DNA of 64,000 bases from Desmodesmus armatus (taxonomy: Eukaryota; Chlorophyta; Chlorophyceae; Sphaeropleales; Scenedesmaceae), in assembly GCA_007449985.2 (NCBI GenBank), contig VIIQ02000005.1, forward strand, positions 372,001 through 436,000, in the 5' to 3' direction. This document shows positions 1 to 12,000 of this stretch, piece after piece; the stretch's first letter is position 1; each line of letters begins with the position of its first letter. A program made the translations under genes and the position numbers. Below the pieces are notes generated by a model. That model made no database searches and had not been told where the DNA came from. It saw only the letters and a list, made by a program, of their open reading frames with translations.

Positions 1-692
1 CGGGAACTGTTTGGACAGAACGCTTTGCAGGCAAAGTCTGACAAATCTACCTTATCGTTGACGACTGCAGTCACAAACAACGGTGGATGAACCTGTTAGC
101 CCTCCTCCATATGTTACTGGTCAACATGACAAGCGTTGACCAAGTGTGGGCGGAAGACCAAGCACCAAAGGCGCCCTAAAGTTGCACCGTTCATTCTCCA
201 CAGTATGTTATGAACGGTGGTGGCCTCGCCACTCCCCTTTTGCAGTGGGCTGGAAATGTAGCACACCAGACATGCCCGCCCCCTCCCTTGTCCAAATCGT
301 GGTCTAAATGGGCACACACAATTAAAAGAAGGTTTGTCTGCTCCTGCAGGTCTTGCTTAATGGCAGCAAAGCTGCAGGTATTTGATGAAACAGTGTGACA
401 AACGTGTTTGAATAATCCTGGGGTTGCGACGATCTCAGCTGCGCTGGGCCAAACCACACACTGGGTGTGGACGCCGCATCGAATGTCGTTGCATGTGGTC
501 ACTGGAATCCTCTGGCACAAAGCAAGTTTGCCACTGCCAAGGGGGCCACCTTGCTTCGAGTGCCAATGCTCTCCCAGAGAGTCTCGGTACGAGCACTGCC
601 CACACGGGGCCAGACAGAAAACCACCAGACCGATACCAACTGACAATCAATGATGCAGGGAGGTTACAGTTGCACATGCACCGAGATGGCAC
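1..692. other. Region without a recognised gene (3' flank of TIM21-like gene)
   Basis: No exon with recognisable protein similarity was found on either strand. The open frame on the minus strand at about 191-646 has no family resemblance, is rich in Cys and His as expected for a chance frame, and lacks splice-consistent neighbours. The right part is the 3' untranslated side of the minus-strand TIM21-like gene. A TGTAA on the minus strand at 664-668 lies only about 25 nt after its stop, which is very close for a polyadenylation signal, so I do not assign it. Confidence 0.5.
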
Positions 693-2500
693 TCAGGCTA
701 CCGGCACCAGCTTGGGTGCTACGATGTTCAGTCGCTGCACAGGCGACTGGCCACTCTTGACGTCCACAATGAGGTACATGTAGTCCCAGCTGCCACTGCT
801 GTCCTTGAACATGTCCGCATTCACAATCGCGATGCCTCCTGGACCCCGCATGTTGAACTGCAACTGCAGGACACATGGTGACAAACACGCGCACACATGC
901 GCACGGCAGACAAGGGTCAACAGGTGGTCCCATGCTGTGAATGATGCCCTGCTGCTCAGCAAGCTTGTTGCACGCTGCTGGACCAGCTTTGCGTCGCACA
1001 CCACCAGCACGCAGTCGGACATGGCACCCAGGCTGGCATCAATGACAGGACTGGCACAGACAGCGACTCACCCGCACATGCTCCACACCACTGCTGTCCT
1101 TGTATATCTGGTGTGGGATCTGCTGCCTCTGCACACGGCTGTGGGACTCCTGGCCATACCCTGCGCCACACCACACAAAATGTCATTAAGGTATGCTGCT
1201 TGTGCTCTGCTGCACCACACAGGCATTGGGCGGACAACCAGTCACCAAGCTGCTGTGCTGGTGCTGTGCATTGTGCAAGACAGCTGGCAGCTCCAGCGCT
1301 GTTGCACAAATGCATGGCTGCTGTGGCATGATTGCTGTCTGCAACACTCACCCACGATGTCGTTGCCTAGGCGCACTGTGATGCGCGGGTCCTGCTTCAG
1401 CTTCTGCAGTGTGCTGTTGAAGCAGGTCTGATACGTGGGCTCCAGGATGAAGTTTGTCACAAAGTTGTACACAAAGAAACCCAGCACCTGGCGCATGCCG
1501 CACCAGTCACATAACCCAGCGCAGCAAACAACGTGTCAGCACCGCACACATGACTACCTTGACATATGGGTGGCCCTCTTTTTACTTGAGGCAGCTGCTT
1601 GTCATGGCTCGAGTCAGCAGCACATCTGAAGCATGGTGGGCAGCCTGCAGTATCCCCTGCAGCTGCATCAAACCCCTCAGGGTGGCAACTCACCGTGAAG
1701 GCTGCAATGATGACAGCCATGTAAGATGTCCCCTCCACAATTGTGACAGGCCTCTGCGGTATCTGATCAGTAATGGCATTGATCTTCTCCTCCGTCAACT
1801 CCAAGGAGTCAAATGACTGCACACAGGAAGACAAGCTGAATGGTAATCAAAATCATCATGTCATGAGGACACTGAATTCCAACTCACTGTAGGCAGGCAA
1901 ATGTGCAACGCCCAGGCCTGCTGGTGTGTAGTACTGCAGGTCCACGCAACGTTGGGGCGGCAGGCTTGACATGAATCATGATGCTGCAGCTAGTTCACCC
2001 TGCTCAGCATGCGATGTGGGCAGCAGCGTGCTCACCTCCTCTTTCTTTTGCTGCTGTGATGGCTGCTTGTCTGCCTGGCTTGATGAGCTCAAGAAGCGTG
2101 CTGCAAAGCCCAGCTGCAGCTCACTTGGAGGCACCTGCAGTGCAGCAGGACAGTGCGATCAACCCCGCCCTACCTGCAGCTGCACCATGCGTGACTCGAC
2201 CTGGCTGCATTGACCTACCGTGGCATTCACCGCAGCTTGGCATGCTGCCAGGCTGCTTACTGCCGCTGCACCGCAAGTGACCTGCCTTGCTACCCGCCAG
2301 AGCTGCTGCTGCTGCAATTCACCAGCCTGGCATGCCGCACCATGGGCTGCCAAGCACTGCTTGACTGAGGGCTGCCTGGACGAGGTCTGCATCTGCTGTC
2401 TGCCTGCAGCTAGGGTTAAGCCCTGGCATTTGCCCTGCCCTTTCAGCACACTCGACAGCAGACTTAGTGATCTGGTGGTAGAAGCTCGGAGCGCAGCCAT
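693..2500 (-). CDS. TIM21: TIM21-like mitochondrial inner-membrane translocase subunit
   Basis: Tim21 links the TIM23 presequence translocase to the outer-membrane import machinery. Exons on the minus strand: 2219-2500 (start MAALRAS, basic Ser/Arg-rich N-terminus as in a mitochondrial presequence; its 3' edge is the least certain), 2036-2134, 1694-1816, 1352-1487, 1072-1160, 693-863. The last four close in phase exactly. The family pattern is clear: PVTIVEGTSY followed by a membrane segment, then EPTYQTCFNSTLQ, a DPRITVRLG block, GYGQESHSR, YKDSSGVEHV, and the C-terminal core MRGPGGIAIVNADMFK and YMYLIVDV. The matrix-side N-terminus, single membrane span and C-terminal Tim21 fold match the plant protein. 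About 300 aa. A possible extra exon near 1884-1929 (YYTPAGLGV) does not fit in phase and is left out. Confidence 0.82.
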
Positions 2501-3072
2501 GTCGTTGGGAGGATCGGTTAATACGTTGCTGTGTAGTTTGAAAGCGTTTGCAGGGAATCTTGCGCACAAACGGGGTGGGTGCGTCAGCACAGCAATGATC
2601 TACTGCTGAGCAGAGAAGTTGCGAGGGTCAAGTGCGCTCCAAGCTTTGCAAATGTTGTCTCACAGACTCTATGACCACACTTCCTGACCTTTGCACTGTC
2701 TTTGCAGCTTTGGTGTCCGGCCTGGCAGTCAAACTCAACTGATGCAGATTGACACATTGCTTACTATGTACACCTCAGCCGGACAAACATACAGACAACA
2801 GCCACGATAGGCAGTGGCGTCATCATCCACCAGCCACACAGCTCACACATACTGGCCGCTGAGGGGGCAAGCAGGTCTGCGCTGGTCCCTGCCCAAGCAA
2901 GACGCACGACCGCGCCGGCTACTTTTCAACAAACTCAGTCATCTCAAGGTGGGCCGTGCACAGCAAACACTGCCCACTGCACTACACATCCACACCGACC
3001 CCGCTCCCTCTGTGCACTGCTACATGGCTGTGGTGCATTGCACACAGCAGCCCTTAGCCTTTCCTAGTAGGA
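2501..3072. other. Intergenic region between TIM21-like and CHD genes
   Basis: This holds the 5' flank of the TIM21-like gene and the 3' flank of the CHD gene, both minus strand. No exon, repeat or RNA gene was recognised. Confidence 0.5.
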
Positions 3073-6000
3073 CTACTTGGACACAGCAAAGAAGGAGTCA
3101 AGCTTGCGCTGCTTGGGGTCATCCTTGCCCTTGCGCCGGGTGCCGGCAGCAGCAGCTGCCGCGGCTGCTGGCACAGCAGCGCCTGCAGGTGTGCCGTACA
3201 CTGGGTGCTCAGCAGCAGCCTTGCTGCCGGCACCCTTGGCAGGAACACTGCCGGCACCTTTGGCGTCACTGTCGCCCAAGAGCTGCTGCATGTGCTGCTT
3301 GCCGCTGCTGCTGACATCGGCCCCTGCTGCGCCCTGTGCCCCAGCAGGCTCATCCACAGACTGCTCCTGCGACAGGTCATTGCCAGCCGGCACACGGCGG
3401 GCCGTCAGGCCCCTGGACGGGGGAGCAGGGGCAGCAGCAGGAGCAGCAGCAGGAGCAGCAGCAGGGGTGCCTGCAGGGGCGGGAATGCTGCGCTTGCCCG
3501 CTGTGGCTGCTGCTGCTGGCGGCTCACCGTCTGAGTCGTCGTCATCCAGCAGCTCAACCACCTCATGTTGCCGCTTCTGCTGCTGCTGCTGTTGGAGCTG
3601 CCGCAAGGCCTGCTGTTGCTGCTGCTGCTGCTCCAGCAAGCGCCGCTGCTCCTGGAGGCGTGCCTGCCTAGCTGCCTCAGCTGCCTGTGCCATGATAGCT
3701 TGAGGGGTCAGCAGCGCGGGGGGCTGCGCGGCCACTGGGCTGGGGCCGTTGCTGTGGGGCCGCTTGCTGGCGCTGCCCCCTGCTCGTCTGCCTGGCGCTT
3801 CCTGGCCTGCAGATGGGCCTGGGTTGCTGCATTGACAGCGTGCAGGGTGGCCACTGTCCTGGCAACGTTCACCAGGTTGGCCATGTTCTGCTGCGCAACA
3901 GCACGCTGGTTGGCCAGCAGCTGCTGCTGCTGTGCAGGGCTGAGCACTGGCATCTGTGGGCGCCCAAATGCAGGAGGTGTGCGTGCAGCACCAGGCGCTG
4001 CTGCTGCCGCAGCAGGCGCCCCAGCAGCAGCAGAGCCCGCTGCTGATGGCAGCCCACCCCCTATCACCTTCCTCCCCTTGTACATCATTGAGCCATCACC
4101 AGCAGGGGTCAGCTGCAGCCGCTGCTGCATACTGCCACCACCACCAGCCGCTGCTGCTGCTGCTGGCGCGGCTGCACCCGCGCCTGCAGCAGGAGGCATG
4201 TTGTTGAGCATGTGCACCTGCTTGCTGGGTGTGGCCGGCTCCACGTAGGTTGGGTCCAGCAGGCAACCCCGCACACGCTTCAGCCGCTGCACTATGGCTG
4301 CCACCAGCCTACGCCACTCAAGCGGGCTCAGCAGCTCAATGCCTGAGTGGGCCTGCAGCAGCTGCTGCTTCTGCTGCTGTGCTGCTGCCAGCTGCTTGGG
4401 GTCCAGCTTCACGGGAGGGGGCGCCACCAGCCGGCGCTCGGTGCGGACGGTGTTGTCAGGCTGCGTGACCTGCACATCCACGTACGTGGGCGGGGGCCGC
4501 GGGGTGGCCATCTCGGTCTGCTCCCGCAGCTGCTCAACGGGGTCCAGCCCCAGCCTGTTGTTGAAGGCATACTGCTGGTCCCGCAGGATATCCTCCACGA
4601 TGGTAGTCAGCTTGACACCCGCTGCATAGCCATAGGCATAGCAGCCTTGCAGCAGCAGGTCGTCGTGCTCCCGCTTCCACCAGGCTGGCATGCCCTTGCT
4701 GCCCCTGAGCAGCACCTTGGGGGCCACCCACACGCGCTTAGGAGCATCGCCAGGGGCGCGCTGGACCCTGCTGCTGCTGCCGCCGCTGCTGCTGGTGCTG
4801 CTGGGGACTGGGCTGGCGCGGAGGCTTTCCCCTCCTGCTGCTGCTGCTGCTGCTGCTGTGAGCTTCCTGTTGCTGCCTTGCTGCTGGCGTTGCTGTTCTT
4901 GACAAGGCCTGCAGCCACCATGGCCTGGTGCACCTTGTGGTGGTCCTGGAGCTGCTGCTGCATGGCTCCAGGTGCCCGGCCCATCTTGCGCACCGTGTCC
5001 AGAGACATGAGGGCCTGCAGGGCAGCATGCACACATGTGAGATTTCCAGCCGGCGCAGAACGTGCTGCTGCCGCCGGCAGCACCAGCAGCCACTGAAGAG
5101 GAGCATGTGCTGTGCCGCACAGTCAGTTGACCGCAGGGAATCAGATTGAGTGACAACAGCTGCAGGTGCCTGAGGCCGCACACAGAGGCTGCATGGTTGA
5201 CCTCCTCCTGCCACTGCTTGGTCATGCTCCCCACAATTGAATCAGCAGGCACCTGCAATTGCATGCTGCATGTTGCCATTCCTGTGCGCTGCCTCACCTT
5301 GCTGCAGGCCGGGGGCAGCTTGTGCTCCAGGCCCGAGCTAACCAGCCTGTCGCGCAGGCTGTTGACATAGTGGCTGCTCAAGTTGCCATGGCTGATCCTG
5401 GCCTGCGCTGCTGCTGTTGCAGCCGCATCGCCTGATGCGGTTGCTGCTGTGAGAGCCTCCTTAGCTGCCTTCTCCTCCTGCTGCAGGACTGGTGCTATCT
5501 TGGCTGCCTCATCCAGGAGGGCCAGCAGGGCCCTGCACAGCTGCCGGACCTCGTCAGCCTGTCGCAGCTGCAGGCCGGGCGCCTCCAGGGACTGCAGACG
5601 GACAGCACACGGGCAGCACAGCAAGGCAGAGCGCAGGTCAGCAGGTGTAGGTGTTTCCTGCACACAGGGCGCACTGTCAATGTAGAGGCTGGCAACTGCC
5701 TGGAGCACCGCATCTGGCAGGATTGCGCTACCACAGCCGCTGCAAGTGCAACTCTGCGCAGTGTAGGTAGGCCGCCTGCGCTGTGATAGGCCAGTACGAT
5801 TCCGCACATGCTTGCTGACTCTGCCATTCGTGATGTTGGGTATGCATGCTGCCGTTGGTGCTGTGCCGGCTCTGCCGCCTCACCTGCGCCACCACCTTGT
5901 CCATCCTGTCAGCACCGTAGCGCAGCAGGGCATCCCTGACAGGCTCCACCTGTGAAGCCTTCCACGGCTGCACCACACGGCCCAGCTCTGCATCCACCAC

Positions 6001-9000
6001 AGCCTCATCACCCTGCAGCACAGCCAAACACACAGGAGGGTTTACTGCGCGGACCTGCTTTGGACTGCATATAGCACGAGCGGCACTGCACGGCTGCCAT
6101 CAGAGTGTCTTTCAGCCAACACTTGAACAGCGCATGCTCCCAAGATGTCTCAACATGCAACTGGGGATGCACGTAGGCAGCCTGCTCTGAGAAACTCACC
6201 ACGCAAGCATGTGGTGCGGTGCTGCTGGACGGTGAGCATTTGGAAGCATCTCTATAAAATAAGTTTCCCCCTCCTCACTGTGTCTCCCTCTCCTCACCTT
6301 CTTCTTCTGTTTCTTGGCCGCCAGCAGCTGTTGCACGTCCGCCTCAGCACCGCGCTTGGTGCCCTTGCTGCCGTGTGAGTCGCCATCCTCCCCATCATCA
6401 TAGCTGGCATCAGATAGGTCACTGGACGCCTCGCGAGCGCCCATGTTGGCCTCACGGTAGTCCACTCTCGTGCGCCGCCTTGGGCCCAGGAGCTGCGTGG
6501 AGCAGCAGCAGCAGGATGGGGCAGCAGCAGAGTGAGTCTCATTGCTGGCAGCAGCAGACCAGACGAGCAGCATCATAAGGCCTTCACGAGGGTGGGGGCT
6601 GGCAACGGCAACAAGTACAGCTTCCCGTACACAAAGCAACTCAGAACTCCACGTGAGGCTGTGGCAGCCATACTGCAGCACCCTGCAGGATGAATGTCTG
6701 CGTGTGCCTACCTCGACCTGCTTTTGCTGGGCACGTGCTGCGTGCTCTGCAGCAGCCTCTGGCAGCAGCTCAGCCCAGAAGGTCTTGGCATCCTTTGCCG
6801 CCAGCTGTGCCTCCTCCTCCTGCTGCGGCTCCGGCTCCGCCTCCAGCTCACCCCCACCATCACCAAAGTGGGCGATGCTGAAGGTGTTGCCCTTCCTGTT
6901 GCCCAGCTGACGCTTCTCGGAACGGCCCAACAAGATCTGCAGGCAGACAACGCCCCAGCACAACAGCCACCATGACACACCGTCAACAAACGTGCTGCAT
7001 TATCGGCATGAGCACCAGCAACCTGCGTGCGTGCTGACACAATACTGCAGGAGCTGATGTGTCCTGCTGGCCTACAACAGTGCTGCTGCCTGTCCTGCAG
7101 CTATACAAGGCTGTCAACATGGCAGTCAGCTCAACATAGATAGTTTAGTAGCAATGCATGCCTGACCAATGCAATCCCACCTGGTCAATGTCCTCAGCAG
7201 CGAAGCCCTTGTCCTCCCCTGCTGCTTCACCAGCACCAGCACCACCCTCACCACCACCCAGGATGGCATGTGCACCCAGCCTCAGCAGCTGCTCAATGCG
7301 TGCAGCATCATTCTCTGGGTTGTCCCCTGCAGGGCAGCAAGGGAGGCACACAGCACACAGCACACAGCCAGGTTCAGCATGGGGCTTGCACAAACAAGCA
7401 GATGACCTCCATTGAACAACAGCATTTGATGTACTGCGACGTAGCCTCAGGTGCGATATGAACCTACACCATAATTCCTGCATCATGTGCTGACGGACAA
7501 TGAGCTAGTGCAGGATGCCTTTGAATCCCATTGAGCCATAGCCCCCTGTTGTCACCTGAGCCTGCAAAGCCGAGGATTGCCTCATCCAGGCCCATCTTCC
7601 TGGAGGAGCACTCAAACAGCTGCTGCTCGTAGGTGTTCTTGCTGACCAGGCGGTACACCATCACCTGCACACAAACGCAAGACAGCAATAGCAGCTCAAC
7701 CCGCCTGCTGCAACAGCCTTCAACTGGTGACAAGGGTCCTCAGCAGCACAACAGGCTGCAGTGTCCACACCCGACTCAATCAATGATTGAATGCACTGCG
7801 GAGTCCAACACTGTATGAGGGCCCCTCTGCTGCTGCAGCCTCAGTGACAGTCTGGTTGTGCATGTTGCTTGCCAGGCGCCAAGCACAGCAGCGTCCAAGC
7901 GCCCGGCTGCCTCAGCAGGGCCAATGTGTGAATGGCTGCAGGGCCTCACCTCCTTCTTCTGGCCGATGCGGTGGCAGCGTGCCATGGCCTGCAGGTCGTT
8001 CTGGGGGTTCCAGTCAGAATCATACAAGATGACAGTGTCTGCAGACGTCAGGGTGATGCCCTGCCCACCAGCCCGGGTCGATAGCAGGAACACAAACGGC
8101 CCGTCGCAACCATCTGCCTCGCCGTTGGCTGCTGGCGGGCTGGGCGCTCTGCTGTTCCCTGCAGACTGCTCCCCAGACTTGCCACCACCCGCTGCAGCTG
8201 CTGCTGCGTCCGCCTGCCCGCTGTCGGCCGCTGCATCAGCTGCGCTGGGTGTGGCTGCCCTGGAGGTGGGTGTCTTGCTGCGCTGCCTGTCCTGCACCGC
8301 CATGAAGCGGTCGATGGCAGCCTGCCTGGCGGTGTGCTTGGTGTCGCCGTCAATGCGCTCGAAGGGGTATTCACACGCTGTGAGGTAGTCCTCAATCACA
8401 TCCAGCATCATCTTGAACTGGGAGAAGATCAGCACCTGAAAAGCAGCAAGCAAGGCGGGCGAATCAGATGCTCATAGCAGAAGGCTATTACATGCATGGG
8501 GCTGCTGCGGCCTGGTAGCGGGCGCAAGCTGTTTGTGGCCCAGTTGTGCTGCTGCTGTGCCGCCAGCTGGTGATGGTTTGGCAGCCAGTCACTGCAGCGT
8601 CCCTGACCTTCCCTAGCTCACCTGCCTGCCCTCTGCCTTCAGCTTGGGCAGCAGCTTGTGCAGTAGCAGCATCTTGCCGCTGGCCCGTGTGTAGTTCTCA
8701 ATCTCAATCTCCCTCTGTGTCTTGGCCGCAGCCGCTGCCTGGGCCTCTGCCCATTTCAGGGTCATGTCGTCCTCAAGGCCATCACACAAGAACTGCAACA
8801 AGCGTGAGCACCAAAGCCAAGTCAGTCAGGGTCAGCACCAGCCTCACTCTCAACTGCTTCGCTGTATTGTGCATATCACGTTGCCCCTGCCCCTCTAGGA
8901 ACCCAATAAACATTATCATCCCCATGCTGACGATGAAAAGAAAGACAAGTAGTGTTATCCAAGGAACCACACACATGTGAGTAAGAGCCCCGAAACAAAG

Positions 9001-12000
9001 TGTTGGCTTTGCCAAGGCAAAGACGGTGCAGCGTAGCTCACCGGGTGGCAGCACAGCTTGCGCAACTCCATGGCCAGGTTGCGCATGTTGGGCAGGTTCT
9101 TGTTGGACCCACCGCCCAGCAGCGCACCAATCTGCTGACTGTACAGCGCGCGGTAGTACCTGCGCCCCAGCACGGTACAGCAGGCACCAGTATGAACATG
9201 CGTGCATGCAGGGTGGCAGCAGGATGTAATCGCAACATGCATCACACTGCACAGGTGCTGCACCGTTGGGCCTGACTGCTGTTGCGCACAGCTTGGCGTG
9301 CATGCTGTGCGTGCACGCCAGGATCATGCCGTACACTTGATCCATGCGGATCAAGTATCTAAGTCGCATGGGTATATTGAGTCGCAAGCCCACCTGCGTT
9401 GCTCAGCAGTGAGCTCCACCCAGATGACCACCTCCTCCTTCTCAGGCAGGTCCTCCACATCCTCCTTCATGCGGCGCAGCAGCACAGGGGCCAGCGCAGC
9501 CTGTGCACACACGCACACAACAAGCAGTGATCACATCCGCCAGTGCACACCAGGATTTAAACTTCCCAGCCAAAGCCTGACGGTTTGTCGCACATGCAAC
9601 GTGCCCCTTCTTGACTGCGCAGTCGCGAGCCAGACGGGACAGATTAGAAGCACAGCTGGTGCAGTACATGCAAAGCTGGCAAAGCAGCTGGCAGTTTTGT
9701 CAAAGTACGCCTGGTGGCGGGCCCCACCTGCAGTGCGCGTATCTGCTCCAGTGAGGGGGTGTCGCTGCCGTACTGCTCCATGAAGTCGTCAGCATCTCCG
9801 TAGGCGTCCTGATCAAGCAGGCTCATCAGGCCCTGCGACAGCAGAAACAGCAGATGCAGTGTTAGCCATACCTGTGTGGCCAAACCGAAGCGAGCATAGC
9901 AGAATTGTACAGCTTTCTGCCATCCACAAGACACTCTGTACACAAAGCGGCCTGTGGCCAAAGCATTCTGTGGACAATGAACCAGCACCTCATGGCCAGC
10001 GCCTGCCAGCAGAGGTGGGTGAGGCACATGACACCACAGCCTCAGCACCCCCTGCATGTTGCATCCAGTACCTGCAGCTCCTTCATGTTGTTCTGGACCG
10101 GCGTGCCGCTCAGCATCAGCAGCCAGCGCACAGACAGCTCCTCCAGGGCCAGGCGGGTGGCGCTCCTCTGGTTCTTCAGGCGGTGGGCCTCGTCCACGAT
10201 CAGGGCCTGGCACAGGGAGCAGTTGGCAGCACCCAGCAAGCAGGTGCGTCAGTTGGCGACCTGTGCGTGCCAACGTTATTGTGCTGTGTACAGCAAGCAA
10301 GTCAGACCGCAGGCACCAAAGCAGACCTGTCCCTGGCACCTCAACGTCACCAGGCTCATCGCATGAGGCTGCATCAGCATCCAGCGCACCTCAAACTGCA
10401 GCTTCTTGAGCTCCGCCTTGTCCTTCAGCACTGTCTCGTAGCTGGACAGCAGCACGTGGAAGCGCGCACCCCATGTCTGCGCATACACAGGCACAGGCAC
10501 AGACACATACACAAAAACACATGGTTGGCACCGCCCAACAAGGGTGACGAAAGGTTTGCGCTGATCACCGACCGCAATGTAGCTCAAGCCAGGTGCGCAA
10601 GGGACACCCTGTGCTAGCCCTGCCCTGCTTGGCTCGCGCTCAGGCCTGCCACTGAGAGTGTGATCGGCCAGTTCTTGCCAAGTGGCTGGCTGCATGTTCG
10701 AGCTAGGGCACATGTCATGACAAACTGTGATGACCCCCCTCCCCCCCCCCGAGTGTGCATGCCTACCCACCTTCTTGGAGTGGTAGAACTCGTAGTCCCG
10801 GACCAGGCGCCTGTCTTCAGCACTCCCAGCATACAGCACCACGTTCTGCAGCACAGGCAGTCAGTGCAGCCACTCAATGGACTGGGGGATGGGTACAGAA
10901 TTGTCAGCACCCGTGCCCTTGCGTCTGCATGCATGACTACCGTACTATTTTGGTGTTGGGCAACAAGGGAGGCAACACCTACGGTGCCGCAACCGTAACC
11001 CGCCCTACTCCAGCCAACAGTACCAGCACTAACAGCAGCCACAGGCGTAGAGGACCCAATGCTTCTGCGACGCTTCTGCAGGCCTGCAATTGTTCACTCA
11101 CCAGGTCTGTCCAGGTCTCAATCTCCCTCTTCCAGTGTCCCAGCGTGGTGAGTGGTGCCACCACCATGCAGGGTGCTGCGGCGCCTGCGTACTGCTTCAG
11201 CCACGATATGACTGCAATGGACTGCGCCGTCTTGCCCAGGCCCATCTCATCACCCAGGATGCAGTTGCGCGGCTTCCACCTGCCCGACACGATCTGGCCC
11301 CTGTAGTTGTTCACCATCCAGTGCAGGCTCTCCTCCTGCAGGCACAGCAGGCAGCCGCAAGCGAGAAGCACTGCAGTATTAGTGATGCAAGGCACGAGGG
11401 TCAGCCTGCTGCTGGCTGGCTGCTGCTGCTGCACTGACAACCCAAGGTGACCCACACATACCACGCATGGACTCCTGAGAGATTAGGAGGGAGGCAGCTG
11501 GTGCAACCGCCATGGAGGTGCGATTCTGCCTGTGGTACTCAACCGGCCATCATGGCAAGGGAACAGCCGCTGGCAACAAGCTGCCCCACACCATCAGCCC
11601 CACCTGGTAGTCCCTGAGCTTGCGCCCGTTCTTGAAGGCGGGCAGCAGCTTCTGGTCCAGCAGCTCCTGGCGGGGCCGCTTGCTGGCGGTGGGCTTCGTG
11701 CGGGGCAGCGTGCTCCAGCGCCTGAAGCGCGCCAGGGCAACCTGGGGCGGCAGGGCAAGCAGTGCATGACGCATCAGCAAGCATATACTATTCAACATGT
11801 GGTCACAATTTGGGACCTTTGAGTTATGTATCGAGGGCAGCATGGCTGACAGACGAAGCAACATGCACTTATCACTGCTGTGGGTTAGAAGAGCTGCAGC
11901 GCTGCTGTGCTGGCGATTTACATGTGCCCCCCACCTGGCCTGCACCATCCCTGCAGATCTCCTCCTCGTCCTCCCAGGTAGTCTCACTGTACTCCAGGCC

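Noticed and set aside
191..646. 151-codon minus-strand frame at the left edge
   Set aside because: No ATG-led family resemblance, Cys-rich random composition, and equally long frames on the opposite strand.
1884..1929. Possible extra TIM21 exon (YYTPAGLGVAHLPAY)
   Set aside because: Looks protein-like and has AG and GTGAGT flanks, but its length (46 nt) does not fit the phase 0 of both neighbours.
3565..5096. Several plus-strand frames rich in Leu, Cys and Ala
   Set aside because: Shadows of CAG repeats in the CHD last exon.
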